NCBI GenBank assembly: GCA_030682135.1
Contig: JAUXQT010000101.1
Coordinates: 1-62,250, forward strand
Source of the DNA: Nitrospirota bacterium
Lineage (GTDB): Bacteria; Nitrospirota; Nitrospiria; Nitrospirales; Nitrospiraceae
Length of the DNA: 62,250 nucleotides
Direction of reading: 5' to 3'
Positions 17,825 to 26,796 of the stretch are shown in pieces (position 1 is the first letter of the stretch; the number at the start of each line of letters is the position of its first letter). The notes beneath the pieces were generated by a model that had not been told where the DNA came from, did no database searches, and was given only the letters and a program-made list of their open reading frames with translations. The translations under genes and the position numbers were made by a program.

Positions 17825-18493
17825 ATGAGCGAACAGCCGGTAAATCTAACTTCCATGCGCATGCGAAGCAAAAGAAATACGCAGGTTCTGGTGAGCATAC
17901 TGGCCGCTATGGGGTATGGACTCTGTGCCTGGGAGGGTGGCGAGGCGCGGGATTCATTCGTCCCGAGAGAACAGGCCACCACCGAGGCTGATCCGACGCA
18001 GAGCCCGTCATTCGACGACCAGAAAAAGGGTATCCCGCAATCCCTGTTTACCTGGATCAAGATGGCTAGAGGATATGATGTCGAGTGGGATACGTTCGGC
18101 CGCAAAGGCTGGTACACCCAGGATCCCCGTCTGAAGCCCGTTGAGCCCGGCTCGGTGTTTCCCCGGGACATCCCGGCGATCTATATTGTGTTCGAGTCGG
18201 CTCCATTGGAAGATCCCACTCAGTTTAGCGCGCAGTGGTTTATCGAGGAGCAGAAGGGCGTGCTTTCGTCTTTGCCGCTCGGTAAAGATACGTTGGAAGT
18301 GCCGGGGCACGAACGGTATGGATTTTTGGAATTGAAGAGGACGGGGGATGCGTGGGCCGTGGGGACCTATCTGGTGAAGCTCTTCATTACACCGCTCGGG
18401 CAACAGTCGTTTCATGCCGGCAATCAAGTGGGTACCATGCGATTTACCATTGTCGAGTCTGTTCCCCCTGCCGTTATGAATCCGCAGAAGTAA
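17825..18493 (+). CDS. Secreted hypothetical protein, 222 aa
   Basis: A cleavable signal peptide is likely (RNTQVLVSILAAMGYGLCAW then EGGEARDSF). The mature part has a tract FTWIKMARGYDVEWDTFGRK followed by PGSVFPRDIPAIYIVFESAP and a C-terminal GQQSFHAGNQVGTMRFTIV, suggesting a beta-rich domain; no family recognised. The start is uncertain: ATG 17825 and ATG 17858 both lack a good ribosome-binding site, and the second gives a more usual signal peptide. Two further small genes follow in the same direction. Confidence 0.65.
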   Translation: MSEQPVNLTSMRMRSKRNTQVLVSILAAMGYGLCAWEGGEARDSFVPREQATTEADPTQSPSFDDQKKGIPQSLFTWIKMARGYDVEWDTFGRKGWYTQDPRLKPVEPGSVFPRDIPAIYIVFESAPLEDPTQFSAQWFIEEQKGVLSSLPLGKDTLEVPGHERYGFLELKRTGDAWAVGTYLVKLFITPLGQQSFHAGNQVGTMRFTIVESVPPAVMNPQK

Positions 18494-18539
18494 TCTCTAT
18501 GATCGCGCGAGAAGAGTTCCGATGCCTATCTAGGAGTAT

Positions 18540-18794
18540 ATGACGGATCATTGTCAGCGGCAGCCGCCCTGTGCAGGACGCAAAGAGTACATTCAGGGGG
18601 TATCGGCAGAACCGCTGAGGGCCTGCAAGGACTGTGGAGCGGAGATCCGTCGCGTCTTTTCCTCGTTTGCGGCGCGATCCGGGGCGGTGGGGGTCTCGAG
18701 TCCTGAGCCGACCGGTTTGAACATGACAGGCATTCCAGCCCCGTCACAGATGCCGAGCGGCGGGGAATGTAGCGGCGACGGCCATAGTCATTAA
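18540..18794 (+). CDS. Small cysteine-containing protein, FmdB-like zinc ribbon suspected
   Basis: 84 residues, ATG 18540 after AGGAG. It has Cys5, Cys11, then LRACKDCGAEIRRVFSSFA, a C-x2-C knuckle with the following E-I-x-R-x-x-S-x-F that resembles the second half of FmdB/regulatory zinc-ribbon proteins. The tail is Gly/Ser/Pro-rich and ends in a C-S-G-D-G-H-S-H metal-rich end. The first half lacks the usual FmdB start (MPIYEY), so the family call is tentative. Confidence 0.6.
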   Translation: MTDHCQRQPPCAGRKEYIQGVSAEPLRACKDCGAEIRRVFSSFAARSGAVGVSSPEPTGLNMTGIPAPSQMPSGGECSGDGHSH

Positions 18795-18812
18795 ACAGAG
18801 AAAAGGAGCAGG

Positions 18813-19097
18813 ATGGGAGAGCGTATTAAAGTGACGGATGCGGAGAAGCTGGCGCTGCTCTATGAACGATTCAGAGATGTTTGTCTGGTCGAGAAGGAAG
18901 TCTGGAAAGAGATCTTCATGCCGCGGGATATCACGCAGGGGCCTGTCAGGACGAACGTGCAAGACCGGTATGATGTGGAAATCGACGATCCGGCGATTGA
19001 AGATGCCCTGGATGCGAATATCCCTCGCGGCAGCCAGAGCCTGGCCGCCGCGATTCAGGAATATCGAGCCAATATTTCTTTTTATCGAAAAACGTGA
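18813..19097 (+). CDS. Hypothetical protein, 94 aa
   Basis: ATG 18813 has AAAAGGAG upstream. Soluble and acidic, with a helical start (VTDAEKLALLYERFRDVCLV) and a middle EIFMPRDITQGPVRTNV; no family recognised. It is the third gene of a short plus-strand run (17825, 18540, 18813) with gaps of 46 and 18 bp, so these are probably co-transcribed. It ends 4 bp from the convergent glutathione peroxidase gene. Confidence 0.65.
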   Translation: MGERIKVTDAEKLALLYERFRDVCLVEKEVWKEIFMPRDITQGPVRTNVQDRYDVEIDDPAIEDALDANIPRGSQSLAAAIQEYRANISFYRKT

Positions 19098-19101
19098 GGC
19101 G

Positions 19102-19722
19102 TTAGCGGGCCGCGAGCACGCGTTCGATATCCTGGACGATCTCGGGCGCCAAGGGTTTCGTGCGGTGCGGGTATCGTGCGACGACCTTTCCCGACCGGTC
19201 GACCAGATACTTCTGAAAGTTCCACTCCACTTCACCGGGGAACGGGCTCTGTTCGGTCAGGTACCGGTAGAGTGGATGTTTGTCGTCGCCTTTCACACTG
19301 ATTTTGCTGAAGAGCGGAAACGACAGGCTGTATTTGGTGTAGCAGAACGTTTTGATCTCGGCATTCGTTCCCGGTTCCTGCTGTCCGAAGTTGTTGGCAG
19401 GGAAGGCCAGGATCTCAAATCCCTTCTCCCGATACTGCTCGTACATCTTTTCAAGGTCCGTGTATTGCGGCGTATTGCCGCAGAAACTGGCCGTGTTGAT
19501 CAATAACAGAACCTTGCCACGGAACTGGCTCAGTGAGACCGGCTTGCCATCGATATCGTTCAACGTAAAATCGTAGACCATAGGCGTCTGTGCTGCCATG
19601 AGTATGGTTCCTTCTTCTCTCGCCTGAGCGGGGCTTGGTTCAAGCAGGCTGCTCGATCCAATGCTGACGATCGAGCTCATTGTTATGAGTAATCCCACCA
19701 GACTCTGGCGTACGTGTTCCAT
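19102..19722 (-). CDS. Periplasmic glutathione peroxidase family protein
   Basis: 206 residues with an N-terminal signal peptide (about 1-35, ending PAQA). The catalytic region is LLINTASFCGNTPQYTDLEK with Cys (not selenocysteine) at the active site; FPANNFGQQEPGTNAEIKTF supplies the catalytic Gln and the WNFQKYLVDRSGKVVARY block the Trp/Asn. The enzyme reduces hydroperoxides, most likely using thioredoxin-like partners rather than glutathione, as is usual for Cys-GPx. An exported form is less common; it would protect the envelope. It is 15 bp downstream of htpX. Confidence 0.92.
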   Translation of the reverse strand: MEHVRQSLVGLLITMSSIVSIGSSSLLEPSPAQAREEGTILMAAQTPMVYDFTLNDIDGKPVSLSQFRGKVLLLINTASFCGNTPQYTDLEKMYEQYREKGFEILAFPANNFGQQEPGTNAEIKTFCYTKYSLSFPLFSKISVKGDDKHPLYRYLTEQSPFPGEVEWNFQKYLVDRSGKVVARYPHRTKPLAPEIVQDIERVLAAR

Positions 19723-19736
19723 CGGGCACCTCTCGG

Positions 19737-20624
19737 TTAGAGTCGCTCCAAGGCGTCGATGCGCGCTTCAATCGGCGGATGTGTGGCAAAGAGATGCATG
19801 AACCCTGAAGAATTGCCGGAGATCTTCATGGTCGCGAGCGCATCTTGCGAAGAATACTCGACTTGCGAACGGCTGACCCACCGATCGATTGCGCGCAAGG
19901 CCGAAATCATCGAGTCCTTGCCATAGACCTTGGCGGAAAAGGCATCCGCCCCGAATTCACGCTGGCGTGAAAACCAGCTGATCAGGACTGAGGCGAGGAC
20001 GCTCACGATGATCTGGAGTACGATCGACAGACCGAATCCGAGCATCGCTTGATCGCGTTCTCCGAAGAACCGGCGTACCCACATCGCAATGTAGTACACG
20101 AAGGTATTCATCAATCCGGCCAGGACGGTCGTCGCGAACATGTCCCCATTGTAGACGTGGCCCATTTCATGGGCGAGGACTGCACGCACTTCCTGTTCGT
20201 GCAAGTTGCTTAACAATCCAGTCGAGACCGCGACCATCGAGTTGTTCTTGCTGGGGCCGGTCGCGAAGGCGTTGGGGTCGGGAGATTCGTAGACCCAGAC
20301 CTCAGGCATCGTGATCTGGAGCCGCTGTGCGATTTCCTGGACTGAGCCGTAAATCACGTGCTCGGCTTGAGACCGGGGTTGCGTGATCTGGCGGCAATCC
20401 AACATGGCCCGCGCCATTTGTTTGGAGAAGGCCAAACTGATAAAGGCGCCGCCAAAACCGAAGACGAGGGCCCAGACGAGGGAGCTCAGATCGACCGATC
20501 CTCGCAGATCGATCCCGAACATCGGTAACACGATATTGATCAGCAACGGCACGGTGAGCGAGAGCGTCACCATGATCAGAATGTTGGCGGCCAACAGCAG
20601 GAATGTACCCTTCATCCACTTCAT
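19737..20624 (-). CDS. htpX: Membrane zinc protease HtpX
   Basis: 295 residues, M48 peptidase. Two N-terminal membrane helices (LLLAANILIMVTLSLTVPL and LVWALVFGFGGAFISLAFS), the zinc site H-E-M-G-H in RAVLAHEMGHVYNGDM, two more helices, and the third ligand Glu in REFGADAFSAKVYG. It degrades damaged inner-membrane proteins in the cytosolic-facing active site. The minus-strand TATAAT at 20686-20691 is its probable -10 box. The ribosome-binding site is AAGGAGGA. Confidence 0.95.
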   Translation of the reverse strand: MKWMKGTFLLLAANILIMVTLSLTVPLLINIVLPMFGIDLRGSVDLSSLVWALVFGFGGAFISLAFSKQMARAMLDCRQITQPRSQAEHVIYGSVQEIAQRLQITMPEVWVYESPDPNAFATGPSKNNSMVAVSTGLLSNLHEQEVRAVLAHEMGHVYNGDMFATTVLAGLMNTFVYYIAMWVRRFFGERDQAMLGFGLSIVLQIIVSVLASVLISWFSRQREFGADAFSAKVYGKDSMISALRAIDRWVSRSQVEYSSQDALATMKISGNSSGFMHLFATHPPIEARIDALERL

Positions 20625-20685
20625 CGAGATCCTCCTTCAAGACCAGGTTCTCACCCCGTCATTGGGCGAGCCATCAGCGAAAGTG

Positions 20686-20691
20686 ATTATA
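20686..20691 (-). promoter_or_regulatory. -10 box of htpX promoter
   Basis: Perfect TATAAT on the minus strand, 62 bp upstream of the htpX ATG. No good -35 at 16-18 bp. An ATCTC-N4-GAGAT inverted repeat lies about 20 bp further upstream and might be an operator. Confidence 0.35.
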
Positions 20692-20843
20692 CTAACCGAT
20701 TCGGCCAAATGCATCTCAATCGAGATGATGATACGGTGTGGTGAAGAGGATAACGCTGTAAATGCCAAGGTCAAGTTGCCGGAAGTACCTGAAACTCCTG
20801 GGTGAAGTTGACCCTCTCCCGTTCTTCCTGTTAGAAATGGGAC

Positions 20844-21284
20844 ATGCATAAGATAACGGTGCGATTCTTCTCTCTATTGGCGATTGTCTGGGTACTGACC
20901 GCTGTCGGCGGGTCTATTGTCGAGGCCACGGAACCTTTGCAGTTCGGCCCTCCCACTATGATCCCGGTGGCGGCAGACGGGGTGCAGCGGACCACGATCA
21001 CGCTGGATAGCTACTCTTATAGCCCGAATCATTTGATTGTCGAAGCCGGAAAGCCGGTTGAACTGACGCTGATCAGTGTGACGACCATGACCCCGCACAA
21101 TTTCATCATCAAGGATCCTGCGGGCAGTCTCTCTGTCGAACAGGATGTGAGCGCCGGGAAGACCGTTACCATCAAATTTACGCCGACTCAGCCTGGCACC
21201 TTCCCCATCTATTGCGACAAACGTCTCTGGCCCATGCCCAGCCATCGCGACAAAGGGATGGAAGGCAAGCTGGAAGTGCGATAG
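20844..21284 (+). CDS. Exported cupredoxin-domain protein
   Basis: 146 residues with a signal peptide (1-28, LTAVGGSIVEA). The mature part is one cupredoxin barrel: SYSYSPNHLIVEAGKPVELT, first copper ligand His in MTPHNFIIKD, and the C-terminal ligand loop IYCDKRLWPMPSHRDKGME, giving Cys, His and Met. It probably carries an electron or binds copper in the periplasm. Similar single-domain cupredoxins are numerous in nitrifiers. The start has a weak ribosome-binding site; a TTGACC-18-TAGAAA promoter at 20808-20837 would make the message nearly leaderless. Confidence 0.88.
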   Translation: MHKITVRFFSLLAIVWVLTAVGGSIVEATEPLQFGPPTMIPVAADGVQRTTITLDSYSYSPNHLIVEAGKPVELTLISVTTMTPHNFIIKDPAGSLSVEQDVSAGKTVTIKFTPTQPGTFPIYCDKRLWPMPSHRDKGMEGKLEVR

Positions 21285-21286
21285 CT

Positions 21287-22333
21287 GTGGCGGCGAACGT
21301 CGAAGCCTCGAAGCAGGAGCTGCTCCGCGATCTCCTCAAGCAAGTGTCCCGTCTCTTCTACACGACCTTGGTCGTGGTTCCGGCAGATGTGCGCGATCAA
21401 GTCAGCCTCGGCTACCTCTTTGCCCGAGCCGCGGACACGATTGCGGACACGGATTTGATCGACCGTCCGCGGAGGTTGGATTTACTCAGCCAACTCAAAG
21501 CACAGTTTGTAAGCGATCAGATTGTCTGGACTCAGGTGCAAGAGATCCAACGAGCCGTGGGACCGGTCCAGCACAACCCTGCCGAGCGGGTCCTGCTCGA
21601 ACGGCTTGAAGATTGCTTCAGGCTCTTCCTGACGTTTTCGCCTGACGATAGACGGCGCATTCAACGGCTCATGACCACACTGACGCAAGGCATGGAGATG
21701 GACCTCGTCGCCTTTCCCGGCACGTCGGCGGCGGAGCTCACGGCGTTGAAGACGCTGGACGATCTGGATCGCTACACCTATTACGTGGCCGGCTGTGTGG
21801 GCGAGTTCTGGACAGATTTGATGTGTGCGCATCGGAAGGCCCTGGCTTCGTGGAAGGTGCGGGACATGGCTGAGGTTGGGGTGCGGTTTGGAAAAGGGCT
21901 CCAACTCACGAACATTGTAAAAGACATCGCCCACGATCTTCAGAACGGCCGCTGCTATGTGCCGGCACCCCTGCTGGCTGAAGCAGGACTTACCCCACGA
22001 GACCTCCTGGACCAGCGGAACCGTGCGAGGTTTCAGCCGGTCCTGAGCACACTCGTCCGTATGGCGGTGGAACATCTCGATCAAGGCTGGCTCTATGCCA
22101 TGTCGATCCCTCGTCACGAAATGCGATTGCGACTGTCCTGCATGTGGATGATTCTCTCCGCCGGCGAATCGCTCAAGTTGGTCATGCAGTCGCCCGACCT
22201 CTTGAACCAAGCCGTCAAAGTGAAAATCCCCCGCAGTACGGTCTACCAGATCATGGCTCTCACAACCGTTACCGGCGCCTGCGGCCATGTGGGCACGGCC
22301 TACTGGGGACGACTCCGGAAACAAATAATCTAG
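21287..22333 (+). CDS. Squalene/phytoene synthase family protein
   Basis: 348 residues from GTG 21287, three bases after the cupredoxin stop. Head-to-head prenyl synthase: the first Asp-rich motif is ARAADTIADTD, the second region is MTTLTQGMEMDLVAF, and the NADPH/lid block is GKGLQLTNIVKDIAHDLQNG followed by CYVP. It joins two farnesyl or geranylgeranyl diphosphates to a presqualene or phytoene product, the entry to hopanoids or carotenoids. Substrate choice cannot be seen. A longer reading starting at 21212 only repeats cupredoxin DNA and is rejected. Confidence 0.88.
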   Translation: MAANVEASKQELLRDLLKQVSRLFYTTLVVVPADVRDQVSLGYLFARAADTIADTDLIDRPRRLDLLSQLKAQFVSDQIVWTQVQEIQRAVGPVQHNPAERVLLERLEDCFRLFLTFSPDDRRRIQRLMTTLTQGMEMDLVAFPGTSAAELTALKTLDDLDRYTYYVAGCVGEFWTDLMCAHRKALASWKVRDMAEVGVRFGKGLQLTNIVKDIAHDLQNGRCYVPAPLLAEAGLTPRDLLDQRNRARFQPVLSTLVRMAVEHLDQGWLYAMSIPRHEMRLRLSCMWMILSAGESLKLVMQSPDLLNQAVKVKIPRSTVYQIMALTTVTGACGHVGTAYWGRLRKQII

Positions 22334-22355
22334 TCGTTGGTGACAAGGGGCGTTC

Positions 22356-23225
22356 ATGCAGATTCAAGCCGGGTGGACTCAGAGGATTGCGCGAACGCAA
22401 GCTATCATGTCGGCGGCCTGGCAGATTCTGTGGGAAGACAAGACCCTGTTGCTTCTGCCCATTGCCTCGTCCGCCAGCCTCATGTTGCTGACGGCGTCGT
22501 TCGCCGTGCCTGCGATCCTCGGAGCATTGACCGGGGCTTCGATGTCTGACGGGCTTCAAGAGATTGAGTCGTGGTCCTATGTCGGCATGTTTCTGTTCTA
22601 CGTGGTGACCTACGGGGTCGCCATTTTTTTCAATGCCGCCCTCGCGATCTGTGTCTTGCGGAAACTGGAAGGGAAGCAGGCGACGATTCTGGACGGGTTG
22701 CGCGAGGCCCTGTCCTGTTTTCCTCAGATCCTCGGTTGGGCCCTGGTCTCTGCCACCATCGGAGTGGTCCTCAAAACGATCGAACGAAAGTCCGGCTTCG
22801 TCGGGAACATGGTGGCGCGTATGCTGGGTCTGGCCTGGACCGTCGCCACATTTCTCGTGGTGCCGGTGTTGGTGGCAGAGCGAAAAGGCCCGCTCGAAGC
22901 GATTCAATCGTCCGTGCAGCTCCTCAGGCGAACCTGGGGCGAAGACCTTTTGGCGGGTCTCGGATTCGGGCTGCTCTACTTCTTCTGGGCCATTCCAGGA
23001 GCCTTTGCGTTCGTCATCGGCGCAGGCATGATCGCCACCCATCCCATACTCGCCATTGCGATCATGGTTCTGGCCATCCTCTACTTCCCGCTCCTAGGTC
23101 TCGTCCTCTCCACCATGTCGACCATCTTCGACGTCGTGCTCTACCGCTACGCCAGCACCGGCACCATCACCCCGGGCTTCGACCGTGAGCTTCTCGACGC
23201 ATCCTTCGTCGCCAAGTCGACATAG
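22356..23225 (+). CDS. DUF6159 integral membrane protein
   Basis: 289 residues with about five or six membrane helices: SSASLMLLTASFAVPAILGA, VGMFLFYVVTYGVAIFFNAA, LGWALVSATIGVV, a helix ending LVVPVLVAERKGP, GFGLLYFFWAIPGAFAFVIG and IAIMVLAILYFPLLGLVLS. The conserved centre PVLVAERKGPLEAIQSSVQL, then LRRTWGED, is the mark of DUF6159. Function unknown. It is 22 bp downstream of the prenyl synthase and may share its transcript. Confidence 0.8.
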   Translation: MQIQAGWTQRIARTQAIMSAAWQILWEDKTLLLLPIASSASLMLLTASFAVPAILGALTGASMSDGLQEIESWSYVGMFLFYVVTYGVAIFFNAALAICVLRKLEGKQATILDGLREALSCFPQILGWALVSATIGVVLKTIERKSGFVGNMVARMLGLAWTVATFLVVPVLVAERKGPLEAIQSSVQLLRRTWGEDLLAGLGFGLLYFFWAIPGAFAFVIGAGMIATHPILAIAIMVLAILYFPLLGLVLSTMSTIFDVVLYRYASTGTITPGFDRELLDASFVAKST

Positions 23226-23307
23226 GCGTCATCAGGATTGCGATAACAAGCACTGTTGCAGCATACGAATTCCTCATTCAGGTGTTCCCCTCTTCGGTAG
23301 GGGGTCA

Positions 23308-23336
23308 TTGACGGCATGACAATGAGGGTTCATAAC
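23308..23336 (+). promoter_or_regulatory. Candidate promoter upstream of the SBBP-repeat gene
   Basis: TTGACG (23308-23313), 17 bp, CATAAC (23331-23336). This lies within the 338-bp non-coding gap before the ATG at 23564, in which I see nothing else definite. The leader would be about 220 nt. Confidence 0.3.
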
Positions 23337-23563
23337 CTGGACCGCATGGCTTGCTGAAGTCCTCAGGCCTTGGAGCATTCGTAGATGCAGCGTCAGCCAA
23401 GGCGTAGTCCCCACTCATCTCTCATTTCTGGTTTGCTCGCATGCGCAGACTTCACCGTGCATGTCAGGGGCCGTTTCCGCGCTTCGACGAAACAGGAGAT
23501 CACGGTTCATTCGACCGTATCGAGCGTGAGCCGCTGGACCATCAACCACATACAAGGAGCAGT

Positions 23564-26305
23564 ATGAAGACTCGCATGTTTGCCGTCGCATGTTTGAAGG
23601 GGCTCACGCTTGCCGTTGCCGTGAGTGTCTCGCCAGCAGTTCCGTTATGGGCGGATTCGCCAAAGGTTGCGGCGCCACCGCCATCAACGGCCCACGTGCA
23701 GTCCGCTTATGGGCATCTGCCCTTGAGTTTCGAAGCCAATCACGGTCAGTGGGATCCTTCCGTACAGTTCGTCACACGCGGGTCTGGGCATCAACTGTTC
23801 TTGAGGCCAATCGACGCGGTGCTGGCCGTGAGGACGGGAGAGACCAAGACTGAGGGACGAGGGGGAGACATCCATCAGGGACAGCTTTCGAGCAGCTCAT
23901 CTCCCACTTCACAATCGGTGGTCCGGATGCGACTCGAGGGGGCCAATCCGCAGGCCGAGATGTTCGGGCTCGAGAAGCTCCCAGGCATCGTCAATTACAT
24001 TCTGGGGGAAGATCCGTCGAAGTGGCGGATCAACATACCGACGTACCAGAAGGTCGAATACAAAGACGTCTATTCCGGGATCGATCTGGTCTACTACGGC
24101 CATCAAGGCCAACTCGAATACGATTTCATTGTCGCGCCAGGCGCCGATCTCAAGCAGATCACATTGGCGTTCGAGGGTGTTGAGACGATCGACGTGGACC
24201 AGCAGGGCGATCTCGTCCTCACCGCACACCAAATATCGACGGATACAGCATTGGGAGACGCAACCAAGCTAAGGATGCACAAGCCGGTCGTGTACCAGCG
24301 GGATGCGCATGGCCACAAGCAGCTCCTCGCTGGCAGCTATGTACTCCTGGCCTCTGAGTCATCGTCACAGCGCCCTGCCGCCACAGCCGCACATCCTTTC
24401 GAGACGGCGCACGTTGCCTTTCAGGTCGCCTCCTACGATGCGAGCCGGTCCCTCATCATCGACCCGGTGCTGTCCTGGGCTACTTATCTGGGTGGCAGCG
24501 CCGGAGACGAAGGTATCGGGATCGCTGTGGACCAGGCGGGCCAGGCCTACGTGACCGGGTATACCCTGTCACCTAACTTTCCAATCACAGTCGGAGCTTT
24601 TCAGGCCACCTTAAGTAGCGGCGATGCGTTTGTCACGAAGCTCAATGCCACCGGCACGGCCCTCGTATACTCAACTTACCTAGGCGGTAGCGGCAATGAC
24701 ATAGGCTGCGGGATCGCCGTGGATCAGGCTGGTCAAGCCTACGTGACCGGGATCACCGACACGCCGGGGTCCGGCTTTCCCGGTACGGCGGGCAGTCTGA
24801 TTCAGAGCTCGTTTGGCGGAGGAATTCGGGATGCTTTTGTCACGAAACTCAACGTCACCGGGACAGCTCTGATCTATTCAACCTATCTGGGCGGCAGTGG
24901 CGAAGATGGAGGCCTTGGGATTGCCTTAGACCAAGCGGGCCAGGCCTACGTGACTGGAACCACCCGCACGTCCGGGTCCGGTTTTCCCGGTACCGCGGGT
25001 AGTTTGATCCAGAGCTCGTTTGGCGGCACCGGCAATAATGGCAGTTTTGTCGGGTCCGGCGATGCGTTTGTGGCGAAGATCAATGCTGCCGGCACGGCCC
25101 TCGTCTATGCGACCTATCTGGGTGGAATCGGCAGTGACGAAGGCAGCGGGATTGCCGTAGACCAGGCGAGCCAAGCCTACGTAACCGGACGCACCACCAC
25201 GCCTGGGTCCGGTTTTCCCGGCACAGCCGGTAGTCCGATCCAAAGCACGTATGGTGGCGGTGGCCGGGACGCGTTTGTGGCGAAGATCAATGCTGCCGGC
25301 ACGGCCCTCGTCTATGCGACTTATCTGGGCGGCAGCGGCAACGACGAAGGCAGCGGGATCGCCGTAGACCAGGAAGGGAGCGCCTATGTGACCGGGCGCA
25401 CTGAAACGATGGGGTCCGGCTTTCCCGGCACTGCTGGGAGCCTTATCCAGAGTACGTGTGCCTGCAACAACGACTACCCCGATGCGTTTGTTACGAAGAT
25501 CAATGCCTCTGGCACGGCCCTCGTCTATTCAACCTATTTGGGAGGCAGCCGCCGTGACTCCGGCGCTGGGATCGCTGTGGACGGAGTTGGCCAAGCCTAC
25601 GTGATTGGGGACACCACTACGCCGGCGTCCGGCTTTCCTGGAACGGCAGGTAACCTCATACAGTCTCCATCTGACATCAGTCTCAATATATTTGTCACGA
25701 AGCTGAATGCGACCGGCACGGCGCTCGTCTACTCGGCCTATTTAGGCGGTAACGGCTCGGACGTAAGCGCCGGGATTGCTGTGGATGGGGCAAGCAATGT
25801 GTATGTAACGGGAGATAGCGACTCTCTGAATTTTCCAGGCACAGTGGGTAGCCAGATACAAAATGCCTTTGCTGGTGGCTTTCAGGACGCGTTCGTCGCG
25901 AAGATTACCAGCAATCTCCCGTTCGCTGCTTTCAAGGCCAAGGCGGAGATCGACGTGCGGCGGCGGCGCGGTGACAAATTTCAGCTAAGGACCTCTTTTA
26001 CGCTCAACCCGAGCAACAACGGACTTAACCCCCTGACGGAAGCGGTGACGGTGCAGGTAGGTCCCTTCGCCACCACGATTCCGGCTGGTTCATTCAAAAT
26101 GAAAAATGGACGGTATCGGTTCGAGGGCGTCATCAACGGCGTGAAGTTGGAGGCGGTGCTCCGGTCGTTAATCCTCGGACACGATTACGAGTTCACGCTG
26201 GAGGGCAAGGGTGCAGAGTTCAGCGGAATGGAGAATCCTGTGACCGTAAGCCTCACTATCGGCGACGACAGCGGTAACGAGACGATTACCGCCATCATCG
26301 AGTGA
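23564..26305 (+). CDS. Secreted SBBP-repeat beta-propeller protein
   Basis: 913 residues from ATG 23564 with AAGGAGCAGT before it. Signal peptide 1-31 (AVAVSVSPAVPLWA). Residues about 40-300 form an N-terminal domain common in these proteins (LPLSFEANHGQWDPSVQFV, NYILGEDPSKWRINIPTYQK), then seven SBBP repeats of about 60-70 residues, each with a Y-L-G-G start, GIAVDQAGQAYVTG and DAFVTKLNATGTALVYS, probably one blade each of a propeller. The C-terminal 125 residues (LRTSFTLNPSNNGLNPLTEA) form a separate beta domain. Role unknown; likely surface or periplasmic binding. Two blades are almost identical at DNA level (25064-25122 and 25271-25329), a sign of recent repeat exchange. Confidence 0.9.
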   Translation: MKTRMFAVACLKGLTLAVAVSVSPAVPLWADSPKVAAPPPSTAHVQSAYGHLPLSFEANHGQWDPSVQFVTRGSGHQLFLRPIDAVLAVRTGETKTEGRGGDIHQGQLSSSSSPTSQSVVRMRLEGANPQAEMFGLEKLPGIVNYILGEDPSKWRINIPTYQKVEYKDVYSGIDLVYYGHQGQLEYDFIVAPGADLKQITLAFEGVETIDVDQQGDLVLTAHQISTDTALGDATKLRMHKPVVYQRDAHGHKQLLAGSYVLLASESSSQRPAATAAHPFETAHVAFQVASYDASRSLIIDPVLSWATYLGGSAGDEGIGIAVDQAGQAYVTGYTLSPNFPITVGAFQATLSSGDAFVTKLNATGTALVYSTYLGGSGNDIGCGIAVDQAGQAYVTGITDTPGSGFPGTAGSLIQSSFGGGIRDAFVTKLNVTGTALIYSTYLGGSGEDGGLGIALDQAGQAYVTGTTRTSGSGFPGTAGSLIQSSFGGTGNNGSFVGSGDAFVAKINAAGTALVYATYLGGIGSDEGSGIAVDQASQAYVTGRTTTPGSGFPGTAGSPIQSTYGGGGRDAFVAKINAAGTALVYATYLGGSGNDEGSGIAVDQEGSAYVTGRTETMGSGFPGTAGSLIQSTCACNNDYPDAFVTKINASGTALVYSTYLGGSRRDSGAGIAVDGVGQAYVIGDTTTPASGFPGTAGNLIQSPSDISLNIFVTKLNATGTALVYSAYLGGNGSDVSAGIAVDGASNVYVTGDSDSLNFPGTVGSQIQNAFAGGFQDAFVAKITSNLPFAAFKAKAEIDVRRRRGDKFQLRTSFTLNPSNNGLNPLTEAVTVQVGPFATTIPAGSFKMKNGRYRFEGVINGVKLEAVLRSLILGHDYEFTLEGKGAEFSGMENPVTVSLTIGDDSGNETITAIIE

Positions 26306-26314
26306 GTGCCTTAG

Positions 26315-26337
26315 ACCTGTCAGTACGACAGGTTTTG
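26315..26337 (+). terminator. Rho-independent terminator after the SBBP-repeat gene
   Basis: Stem ACCTGTC / GACAGGT with a 5-nt loop (26315-26333), followed at once by TTTTGC, 10 bp after the stop codon. Confidence 0.65.
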
Positions 26338-26342
26338 CATAC

Positions 26343-26378
26343 AACAGCAGGGCCGCCCATCGGGGCAGCCCTGCTGTT
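26343..26378. repeat. Strong hairpin of 11 perfect base pairs
   Basis: AACAGCAGGGC (26343-26353) and GCCCTGCTGTT (26368-26378) around a C/G-rich loop that can pair further (GCCC/GGGG). No T run follows. It lies six bases after the terminator and may back it up. Confidence 0.6.
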
Positions 26379-26617
26379 CGGAGCCGTTCAGGATTTTGTG
26401 TGCTTTTCCACCATTGGTCTCTCGCAAGGCTGTGACGGGACCTTGGCGTGGACTTCCGCCTGAAGTGCTTAAACGTGAACTTGGGTTAAGGGGTGGAGAC
26501 TCTAAACTGACAGGGCAATTTCTTTTCTCTTTGTCTTTTTCAAGGGGTAGGCTAGCTGATCCCCCGCTGCGCGCGTCCGACCTGGGGTAAGAGTTTCGTT
26601 CGTGTTTTCCCTGCATG

Positions 26618-26794
26618 TCTGGCGAGAAGAGTGTCGGGGCGACTTTGCCGAAGGAGCGAAGGAGCTGAGGCGGTGAGGGAGAGTAGGAAAACGGAAACTG
26701 ACCGAGTCCGCGAGGGAATTTCCGAAGGCTTCCGCTCTCCCTCGCTGCCTCAGCCGCTCCGGAGGCGTGGAAGCCTCGAACTCTTTTCGCCAGA
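26618..26794. mobile_element. 177-bp composite inverted-repeat element
   Basis: Ends are TCTGGCGAGAAGAGT (26618-26632) and ACTCTTTTCGCCAGA (26780-26794), inverted with a single mismatch. Inside lies a second, longer imperfect inverted repeat from 26661 to 26760: the left arm GGAGCTGAGGCGGTGAGGGA pairs with the right arm CCTCGCTGCCTCAGCCGCTC and its flanks. The element has no coding capacity of its own and stops 2 bp before the stop codon of the ferredoxin gene at 26797. It may be a non-autonomous transposable element, a REP-type element or a large bidirectional terminator; no target duplication is obvious. Confidence 0.65.
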
Positions 26795-26796
26795 CG

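Noticed and set aside
24480..25920. Repeated DNA blocks that look like a repeat array
   Set aside because: They are in frame, about 190-210 bp apart and encode SBBP blades; not CRISPR or satellite DNA.
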